A DNA stretch of 64,000 nucleotides, from contig HG738139.1 in NCBI GenBank assembly GCA_000499405.2, forward strand, positions 5,976,616 through 6,040,615. The letters run 5' to 3'. Positions 54,333 through 64,000 of the stretch are shown piece after piece (the stretch's first letter is position 1; each line of letters starts with the position of its first letter). The notes under the pieces were generated by a model. It saw only the letters and a list, made by a program, of their open reading frames with translations, ran no database searches and was not told the origin of the DNA. This DNA comes from Onchocerca volvulus. Its lineage: Eukaryota > Nematoda > Chromadorea > Rhabditida > Onchocercidae. The position numbers and the translations under genes are program-made.

Positions 54333-56923
54333 GTCTTAATTTTGTAAGCGCTGAACGGAGTATGTAAATTCGCAAATTTTGTGCAAATTTCCTGTACGAT
54401 AATATTGAGATTTCCTAATTCAGCATAGTTTACTTCATTAGGATTAGAACTGAAACTCAAAATGACTAATTAGAGTATATTTTATGAGTTCTGGCGAGCG
54501 GATTCGTTGATATATGCATATATGTTCATGAATTAGAATAATCAGTAATCCTAACTGTCTTATCAGATTGTTTAAAATGAAATAAAATTTACCAATGAAA
54601 GGCCTTGACAAACTTGAATGGCAATGACAATGAAATCAGTATAAGGATGTGCTTTCAATGCTAGAGCCAGGAATAAATTAAGTATGGCAGCAATAAGTAT
54701 TGAAAATCCGAATAGCCTGAAATACACTCATCCATTTGCAAGCCAAATGACTCATCCATTTGCTAGCCAAATAACTCATTCATTTGCTCATCAAATAACT
54801 CATACATTTACACATCAAATATTCTCATTAAGGATCATATAAGCGCACACTTAAAAACAAAAAAAGCAATATTTGCAGACAAAATAAAAAGCTTACAAAT
54901 TCGGTGCAAATTTGGCAGCAAGCATACCACCAGGTATTTGTGTGATAGCATAGCCATAGAAAAATGCACTTTCCATGAAACCAAGTTCGGTTGGTGACCA
55001 ATAGAATTGTTGTGTCTGAAAACTTGGCAACATAAATAATTATCTTTGCATTAATGCATTCGGTATCATAATACTTGATAAAATGCGTTGATAAAAGTTC
55101 GGAATTACTAGTTCTAATGTTTCTTTTTCTCTATCCACTTTGTCATCTTTGATTTTTAAACTTTCTCTAAGTAACGTTCTATTTATCTGGCTAATTTCTT
55201 TATTCTCCGTATTCATTCTTTATTTCAATAGTTTACTTCTTTTTTTTTTGCTAACTTAATAAGCATCTTTTCCTGTATTGATATTACATTATCAGCTCTT
55301 TCTCAGCTGTAAATCAGTTTTTCGTCTTGGCATCTACTATCTTTTGAAAAGCTTTTTTATCATTCAAAGATTCCAGTTTATATACCGCTCCAAACTTATC
55401 TTAATTTACTTGACATTTTTGTTGCACGGACTAGACTTGTTCCAAAATTTCATCCAGTTTCATTATTTTTTTTACTTCTCTTATCTTATCGCTGAAATTC
55501 GTAAAATCTTCACTGATTGTTTCGAAATACTTTTTATTGAACGATCCATGCCATATAATTTTACATTTTTTATGACGACCTTTTCACTGAGGTCATCGTA
55601 ATTTCAGTTGCGCTTTTGCTTAATTTAATCTTTTTCTTTCCGAAGCGCTTCTGATCGCAGTAAGTTTCACTGTTTTGTTCTCCAAGCCTTTCCCTTTGAC
55701 CCACAAATCGTTCTTTGTTCTCTTTGCCATCAAATTTCGTTATCAGTTTCCTTCACAGCCATTAAGATCTTATCAGTGACTTGGCCAACTTCTTTTTAGG
55801 CCATTTTCATATTTGGCTATCTTGTCCGCTTCCTTTTCTGTTTAGTTGCTTCCGTGACCTTTTCCTTGTGTTTTTTCATATTACTGTAAGCAATAGCAAT
55901 CATTCAGCCATTTTTCCTTCAAATTTTTGTCTCTTGCAACCTTTTCTTCTCTTCAATTCCGTACTAATTCCATTCCCTCTCGCGCTATTTCTTTTTCCAC
56001 CATCTATCTGATCATCCAGCAATGTGTTTTGTGACCTTTCTTTACTTCTTTTTCCGTTCCATATTCAGAAGAAAGCGGATAGATATTTGAATCCTTCTGA
56101 TTGTATGTTGTGGAATATCGTGATAACTTCTGATGCTTTCTTTCGGAGGGCAGTACGGTCATTAAAAATATTCCTGAGAGCTTCACAGGAAATCCATGAT
56201 ATCCGGAATGACCGGTTATTGACTGGAGGACGCTCGAATCTTCTCCAGAGAATTTCCATTATTTTCGTGAAATCATCGAATAGATGAAGTAGAACTCCAA
56301 ATGTCCTGTGGGACTCGTCACCCGGAATACTATTCGGATTTCGTAGACCGTAATGTTGTCCACAATCATCTGGCACACTAATTATTGATCATTATTATTA
56401 CTAATTAGTATTATTAATACTGATAGAATACTATTTATACATGGTTATTGCCGAATGGATCAGTGAAATTGCTAATCATTCGTCCTTTTGCAGCACCAAA
56501 ATTACAGCGAATTCCGAAAGCAATAATGAAACCAACATTTGCTAATATTGCAGTTTGCCATCGTTTCTTCTTCAGAAAAAACACGTCCTGCAAAAATACG
56601 TGAATTATCGAATCATTTAATATTGAAATAACTACCTTGACATTTTGAAATCTTTCAAATTTAAGTAAATGCAAAGCTTTCGAAGTTATTCCTACGAACA
56701 TCATTGAAATCACAAAAAAAAGCGAAAATTTTCATACCGATTTTTCAGAGATGCTGTGAAGTTGTTCGATGTTCGCCGTTTTTCGTCGTGTTAAAATGCT
56801 GCAACATTGCATTTATTTAATTTAAAATCGCATTCATTTCATTTCCCACCAGAGTATTTACGAAACAATTTCATGAATTCTCGACTATCTTCATTATTCT
56901 CACCTTTTGGCTTTTTCCATCAT
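51469..56923 (-). CDS. SLC17 family transporter, vesicular glutamate transporter-like
   Basis: Major-facilitator anion carrier of the SLC17 family, nearest in my reading to VGLUTs. Exons (minus): 56904-56923, 56738-56798, 56441-56587, 54897-55015, 54593-54716, 53861-54035, 53630-53766, 53327-53476, 53075-53207, 52671-52781, 52401-52525, 51845-52001, 51469-51632; about 540 residues, phases consistent. Motifs: [13 protein letters not shown] (helix 1), [64 protein letters not shown], and [18 protein letters not shown]. The loop after helix 1 is short. Three polar residues that mark true VGLUTs are changed: the His of HGSFFWGY is Glu91, and the Arg and Glu of RILQGLVEG are Gln150 and Leu157. The two Arg of helices 1 and 7 and the His of NVNH are kept. 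The substrate is therefore uncertain. The last exon is basic and its end is tentative; exon 12 alone would stop at TAG 3 bp further on. Confidence 0.88.
54227..54329. repeat. poly(T) tract about 100 bp
   Basis: Nearly pure T with a few interruptions (C near 54237 and 54242, AAA at 54271), inside SLC17 intron 5. Its exact length is likely unreliable in the assembly. Confidence 0.9.
54727..54822. repeat. 24-bp tandem repeat, four copies
   Basis: Units start at 54727, 54751, 54775 and 54799 with core CTCATCCATTTGC, diverging progressively. They lie in SLC17 intron 4, next to the exon 5 acceptor at 54717. Confidence 0.9.
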
Positions 56924-59900
56924 TGTTTCATTTTGTTTAAATGGACAAGGCAAAGATTTTGACGGTGACGATGATATATTGGCTTCTACATCCTGCAAAT
57001 TTCACGGAAATTCTAAATTTTATCTCTAAAACTTTAAAATTTGCAAGTGAAAGGCAATCTCAATTTCAATTAGATGCTTCTTTCCTCATTTCTTTCCCTT
57101 TTCTCCAAAAGTTATATAGCAAGAAACGAACGGAATTTGCATGTAGTGCTTTGTCGGTAGAAAAATAAGACATTGCCATTAATTCGGTTGTGCTCCTTTT
57201 ATCGCATAAAAAAATCTACAAATTTGGATCGTTTGATTATTTACTGTACTTATAAATAAAAGTTCGGAATGCGTGAATCGCATAGATGATAAAAAGATAA
57301 TTCAAACTGATTCTGTTCAGATATTTCTTTTTTGGCCGGCCACGGTAAAGCAAGAAATCTTTCTATCAAACCTGTTTGAAATACGTTAAACAAATGTTAT
57401 AAATAACACAGGAACATAAAAAAGAGCAAGCGAATTCGATTAAGTGTTAATGCGATTTTCTTAATTCAACAAACAAAAAAGTAATCAAATTTGATAGCAA
57501 AGATTTTTCAAGAAATTATCACGAGAAATTTTGAAAATCTAAGGAAATACCAAGTCTTTTCTAATAAAAATGAACTGATAGGAATGATCGCAAATAAAGG
57601 TCGTTGCCTCGGATAGATTTTTGGTGAATTGATGAAGAAGAAAATGCGAATGAGCGAAGGCATGAATTTTTGTTCAATGAATAATTATTACACTGGAATA
57701 ACACATCATTAAGGATTCGATTATTAATTAAAAACTGTCTCATTTCAAGGATTGCTTTTCATTTTAAGAATTGTTCGTAGAATCTAACAAGAAAAAACAC
57801 TTGTTCACTTACTTCAGCATTAATTTTAGATATGAGAAGGTACAAAAAAATTTTCTTACAATTCTTAATTATTACTCTACCTGCTTATCACTTATCATCT
57901 ACTGAGAAACCTGTTTACGTTTCATTTGGATTTGTGGAATGCATTTGTCTGATTCAAGAATCGTCCATGCATTTAATGCAAATGAAAACGAATCATCACA
58001 AAATTTCATGCTTATACAATTGAGTCTGAGGAAAATCTGATCTGCTACTGTAGTGATAAATGCCAAGAGCGGTTTAGATAAGGAAACAAGACTAACGTTT
58101 AAAATATGAGATTGGAAATTATGAAAAGATAAAGAATTAAAATATATTTGCAAATGAAGAAATACAATTAAAACGAAATTCTTTCGTATGCCCTTATTAA
58201 GAAGGGATTTATTACTAAACTGTACGATATAAGGAAATCGTTGGATCAACAAATTCGCTCGTATTGCAAAAAAGATTTTGCAAAAAATTACCTGAACAGG
58301 AGTCAGTTTTTTTTTTTTTCCATTTGGACAGTTTCTCGATGAAATTTGGAATCTAAGATAAAGACTTGACAATGTGAATGTCAAAACTTATCTGCCTTTA
58401 TTTTAGGTTATTATTACCTTCCAGATTACTTCTTCCTTTTCTATCAAAAAAAAACTTTCAGTAATATTATGACATTTCAAAAGAGTTATAATAGACACTT
58501 ATCGTATTTCCTAAACTTCGAGACTAATATTATTTGAAAAATTGAAATGAGAAAATTTCTTTCTGCGTAGGATTTTACAACAAATTATAGTGAATTAATT
58601 GAGAATGATGAAAGAAGAAGGTGAAGAGAAGAAGGAAGGGAGGAAAGGGGGGATGGGAAAATTGAAAAACCTGCCGTCGTTTAATTGTTTTTCAAAAAAA
58701 TTCAGGCAGGAATGATGACTTTGTACTCGGTTGATTACGAGACGGCTACCTTCTGCTTTAGGTTTATCCTTCTCTTTCAAATTTTTTTCTCTTTTAGAAA
58801 TTGTTTGTGATTAAAAGTCAGAAACTGGAGGTTCAGAGGTTAGAAGTCACCGACTGAATGGTAGGAATGTAAGAAAGATTTAATAACTATAGTAAATTTC
58901 CTAAGAATGATGTTTGCTCCAGAATTATATACTTGTCGCTTTACCTCTAGTGTTAATGAAATTTTTCAGTGTAAAGAAATTATTTGCGAAAGAAAGAAAG
59001 AAACAGAATCCTGAAATGAAATGTCTCTTGAAAAAGATTATTTTGCAAATTAAAATTCATATAAAGTTACGATTGTATTCTAGGAAAAGTATTACAGAAG
59101 TTTTTTTGCATCCTCAAGATAACATTCATTAGTTGATTTTTCAGTCATTAAATGCAGGATGCAGGGGCAAAAATCAGATTCCCGAAGAGTCTTGTATTAA
59201 TTGATTCTTTTAGTGGTGAAGTTGTCAATAATTTCAAAGAACATGAAAAATTCAAAATATTCTGACAAATATTTCCGCCACCAAATGGATTGATGTTAAA
59301 AGTTTCAATTCTGGAAATATTTAAAAAAATCAACCTATAATTGCATCTTTAAGTAATCGGTATTTCCACATGGATAGATGGAAAGGTCGTTGATACTGCT
59401 AAGTATAACGAGAGAGATGACATATTCTGAATCAGCAATTAATTCTTCAAGCGAATGAAACGACTACAAGTAGATTGATTTCTTTCTTGAGGATGGACGG
59501 GAAGCATCGATGCTCATTTTTGAGGTATAAAATGAAAGAATTTGATGAATTCGTCATCAAACCATTCTGTCTTCCTTAGAAAACTGGTATGACGTATGGT
59601 TGAGATTCCATCACTTTTTTCTCTTCACATTGTTTGTGGTCCACTGATTATCCCAAAAATTATATTTTCCAACTATTTTTATGCAATATGTGTATGTATT
59701 GTTGAGAAATGTGAAATGATTAATGCATCAATGATTTTTAATTCAATTCAATTTAATCGATAGCTAAGCAAGACAATGTTGACAATGGATCGAACAATAA
59801 AAGCATGCAGTGAAGAATGCTTCAAAAACTTCTTGTTACTTTGAAATGAGCACAGATATTCAGCTTTTTTATTATTCACTGATTTTTCAATTATTTCAAT

Positions 59901-62900
59901 CTTGTACTTCAAGCATCATAGCATCATTTTAAAGAGAAATTTTGCAAAATGATCCTTTTCAATGTCATTCTATCCAATGCTTGAAATTTCTGCAAAACTT
60001 CTATTGAAAATCTGAAAAATATTATAATGATTAACTTCGAAAAAATCAATCGCTAATCTAATTTTCTGACTTGTATTGCACGTGAAAGCTGTAAAAAGAT
60101 GCAAAACACAATCATGTTACGTTATACTTTGATATCATTTTGAAAACTTTTCTGAAAGGATCAGTGATTTCGTATTTTTTCGTAAGTTTAATTTGGCCAT
60201 CAAATTTCGTGCATTCTACGAAAAGTACATTTAATATATTCGCAAGAAATGGATAGTTATTATAGCTCAGAAATGCATAATTATCAAAAGTTTATAATTA
60301 ATTATCTTACGATCTGATGATTCTAGAAACTTACAAAAAAAAGTGCTTTCCTGAAATTCTAAAACGGAAGCAATTTCAATTACTCTTGGAACCAAGCATT
60401 TTTATATATTTTATTTCTATTAACTTTCTTTATATATATATATATTTATACATAATTCACCAAATTGTTGACGTCTTTTGTCCTTTTTAAAGTGTCCTTT
60501 CCTTGTTCCAGTTTTTAGGTTTCTCCATCTTCTCAGTTAAAAAATTATCATCAACCTATTTTTCCAAGCTATCTACCTTTCCACTGCTTTAAAGGAACCT
60601 GAAAATGCAAACAATTGAAAGCAATACATATTGCAAATTTAATTTATCTTCATTGCTGATATTATTTTCTTCAAAAAAAAAAATGGATTAGGTTTTCGAA
60701 TTGTTGAAAATTTCTAAATTCCTCCGACTTTTAATTTTAAGAAATGAAAGAAAGCAATCTTATCGTTCGGCTCCATCAGTGATAAAAACTGATGTCTGAC
60801 AAAGTTTTTCTCTGTGATAATATCAAATCTTAAAACTTGAGATTATTAAAATTCCTCTTAATTTATTAGCAATACTAAATTTTAAACTTTAAGTTTCTGG
60901 CAAATCTTTATTTCTCTATTCTTTGACCATTTATTCATCAATTAATTAATTTTTTGATTACAGAAAGTTTCTTGTCCATCAGAAGAATTCCATTTTTTGC
61001 TGCTTTTTAAACTAGCGCCTAGACAATAGACTTTCTAAAAAAAAATCATCAAATATTGATGATTTTCCTTTTATATCTATTTATTCACTTTTTTCTAACG
61101 GAGTAATGCTTATTATTTAAAGGTCAAATTTATAGTGATATATATTCAGAAATCTTCAAATAATTTGCTTGAATATTTGAAATCTATCAAGATAGATTCT
61201 CATTCAATCATACTTTCGGAGACATCCACAATCGTCTCAATGCGAAATTAGGCTTTAAATTCATACTAGGCTTACTAGCCAATACTTGTAACTCCAAATT
61301 GTTGATTTATTGCTCATATATTTTTTTAATTTTCTGTCTTTGAATGATATTTTCTTTGCATTGTGTTTGCACGATTCGAAATTTCGCGTGAAAATTATTT
61401 TCTTATTGCACCAATATATTTTTCTTTTTATTAGCTTCTTTAAAGCATGAATACGGAATTTAAAATGAAGGACTGAAATTTTAATCTAAAATTTGAAATT
61501 CTTCGAATCAAAAACATCCATATTATATAAATCCTGCGATTGAACAAACCACATTAAAATTTCCTGTCAGTTTGAAAATTTCAAATTTGCAGATAACAAT
61601 GAAGAAGGATTTCTGTATTATGCACTTTAACGATTATGTTTTCATGATTTTATAGCATATGAGTTAGCTAAATGATCATCACCATCAATGTTATAGCAAA
61701 GTTTCTGCCAAATGTTGTAAATTTATATTTCATTAGAAATTCTTCCTATTCAAAATTCTTATCTTTTCTAAAATTTGCACTTGCCAACTATCAGTTCATT
61801 TGCCCCTTCAAATAACTATTACTTCTTTTCGCTGAATTACAGAGTATTCAATGTAAGATGATAGCAACGATAAATATGATATTTCGAATATATCAAATAT
61901 TATCTTTATATGATATTTTTATGGCCGGAAATTTGTAGCAAATTTCAAGATTTCAGGTCAACCAAAAATCCTAACAACTCTAGTGAGTTTCCAGAAAATT
62001 GCCTAGTGATAATGAGTATTTCACCTTTTTCATCAAATGTTTACAAATCGTTTAAATTCTTTTTCCTAATTGGTATTTCTACAAATAATATAATCTAAAT
62101 AATTTTATTTGTCATTCCTTATGATCTATAGGAAAACTTCTGGATTCTGGGACTCCAATTGCAAGTATGCTTCAGAGCAATTTAAACATTTCACCATCAT
62201 CATTTCATATTCCATTGCGCTTTATACTTTACCGCTTAACATTCCTTTACACTTCACTACGTTCGAATGCAGAATTTTGTCGAACTTTAATAAACAGGCA
62301 AAGCTGATATGACGAACAAGTTTGGAGATTGTCCATACGAAATTATATTTCGTATGATAAATGAAGTATATGAAAAGCTGGAATTAGCAGTGAATCAATC
62401 TGTCATTCTTTCTATTTCTTGAATAGTTAGTTTTTACAATACTTATTTTCATATATTTCGAAATATTTCAAAAGAATTGATTCAAAGAAGTTTTATAAGT
62501 TTCAATGTTGTCAGAGGCGATGAAAGATGTAAATACGTGGGCGAGGAGAATTATCGGTAATGTTATAGAAAATAAAAAAGGAAATAAAAACATACAAAAA
62601 GGAAATAAAACTGGTTGTTTCGGAATAATGGAATGAAGAATAAAATAACCGATGGAAGCAAAATATTGTGACAGTAATTATAAATAATATACTGTTACAA
62701 AATCCGTGATTCACGTCAATCATTACGCAAGCCCGCCAAAATTGACAGAGTTGTTGCTTTTCAGATAACTGACGTCGAAAAAGCATAATAGTGATGTAAT
62801 GCTCATTTACTTCAGCTACATTCCACTAATCAATAAACATTTGCTCATTTAAATTTTTTAAAGAGGAAATATCGATTTTAAACTTTCAATTACTGAAATA

Positions 62901-64000
62901 ATTCCCGAATAGCATTTTTCATTAAATCCTCAGAAAGTTAGATTATTTGAAATAATTAATTGTTTATTTAAATTTTTAGAAATAAGGAAAATCAAAAAGA
63001 TAAAGAAGAAAAAGCGTAATTTTTTTTTCAAATTATAAATTTCTTTGAAATTCATCACATACTGATCATCATTATATTTTCTATCTTATGCAGTACATCA
63101 TCTTCAGAATCTATCGTTTAGGGTGTCATTCTTTCTGAAATTCATTTGTCAGTTAGATCTCTTTCAACGATGAACTTTCAATCAGTTTTTAAACAAGAAA
63201 TTTTATGCAGTTTTCCGTGATGATTAATCAAATTTAAGCTTAATTTAGTGCTAAAATTCATCTAAGAAATTTTCCTGATTTCCAAACCCTCATGATTCTT
63301 CATTCAAGTTAGCAAGTTACATCTTATTAGGTCCATTTCCACTCTCATCATTTCATAATTCCTGCTCACATTTTGTACTATTGAAGCACCCATTATATTT
63401 ATTGCAGTATTCTTCTGGCAAAAATTTCATTCCTCAAATGATTCCAAATTTCAACTCTACTTTTACGCGACAACTGAAATTAAGATTTCGAAATGATCGA
63501 TGATAAATAAAAATTAATGAGTTGTTGATTGCCATTAGGAATTTTCACTTTATGTTCAAAGTGAGATTTGATCAAGGCGTTATTTGAATCACATTATAAA
63601 ATGAATATTATTTTGTGAGTCAGGCTCAATTATATTCTATTAATGTCACAATGTAATTTGCTTTCTTTTGTGCAATTTGCTGATGAGATTATTTTCTAAA
63701 AATAAAAAATCTCGACATTTTTAGTCATTCTATGAAATTAGATTGTTCGAATCATTTGTAAATTTATCAAAATAGCCAAGTTCTTCAAGTTTGTGAGCCC
63801 AACTTTTTGAATATGTGTTTTTGACAAATAATTGAGTGATAAAAAATAGCGACAAAACGCTTGAATATAAAAAAAGATATTTATTTGCGATAACACTACT
63901 AAATGCATGGTTTAAGAGCGGAAGAAAAGATATAAATATCGATGGCGGCAATCAATTACTTTATTATCCACTTTATTTCGGTTAAGTTTAAAATAATCTT
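56924..64000. other. gene-poor region
   Basis: About 7 kb without a gene I can support. ORFs are short and AT-driven. The longest, 57899-58384 (minus, 161 codons), lacks any domain and overlaps an opposite ORF. A minus-strand ORF at 63730-63951 ends in a charged, protein-like stretch (KSWAHKLEELGYFDKF) and could be the terminal exon of a gene entering from the right, but this is weak. A TA repeat occurs at about 60430-60446. The SLC17 promoter should lie just right of 56923. Confidence 0.45.

Noticed and set aside
57899..58384. 161-codon minus-strand ORF
   Set aside because: Phe/Leu/Ser-rich from AT bias, overlaps an opposite ORF, no recognisable family.

Overview
This window is eukaryotic DNA from a nematode. 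It is AT-rich, with many short exons, mostly small introns (about 50-400 bp) ending in T-rich AG acceptors, and several genes whose start codon sits a few bases after a lone T-rich AG acceptor, as expected for spliced-leader trans-splicing. The proteins fit nematode orthologues (VHA-1/VHA-2, SQV-3, MIG-22, EFTU-2). A filarial (clade III) worm is my best inference; the species cannot be fixed from sequence alone. I found no bacterial genes, CRISPR arrays or clear tRNA/rRNA genes.

Layout. 1-460 (+): 3' end of an unidentified acidic protein. 1125-5698 (-): CDC23/APC8, the TPR subunit of the anaphase-promoting complex, 15 exons. 7711-9686 (-): B4GALT7/sqv-3, 7 exons. 11904-15063 (-): an F-box/leucine-rich-repeat protein, 10 exons. 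16867-17826 and 19750-20916 (+): tandem V-ATPase proteolipid genes vha-1 and vha-2. 24356-29169 (+): an unidentified, mostly disordered protein with a duplicated FGSSTPR motif. 31816-35062 (-): gamma-synergin-like protein with an EH domain. 36342-43966 (-): chondroitin polymerizing factor (mig-22), 12 exons; its first intron holds a decayed Helitron with a PIF1-like helicase remnant. 44751-50897 (+): eftu-2/EFTUD2, the U5 snRNP GTPase, 21 exons. 51469-56923 (-): an SLC17 transporter related to vesicular glutamate transporters, 13 exons. 57000-64000: no convincing gene.

Most multi-exon models were built by reading splice sites so that the frame stays open and family residues line up; exon phases add up in each. 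The exceptions are the acceptor of mig-22 exon 3, one weak donor in the synergin gene, one exon choice in the F-box gene, and the C-terminus of the SLC17 gene.

Functionally these are mostly housekeeping genes. SQV-3 adds the first galactose of the glycosaminoglycan linker and MIG-22 helps polymerise chondroitin on that linker, so two steps of one pathway lie in this window. VHA-1 and VHA-2 assemble into the same proton-translocating ring. Synergin (AP-1 traffic), V-ATPase and the SLC17 carrier all act on the endomembrane system. The most unusual points are the Helitron with long subterminal inverted repeats, the missing AG acceptor in mig-22, a GC-AG intron in CDC23, the loss of three VGLUT signature residues in the SLC17 protein, and the duplicated FGSSTPR-motif gene.
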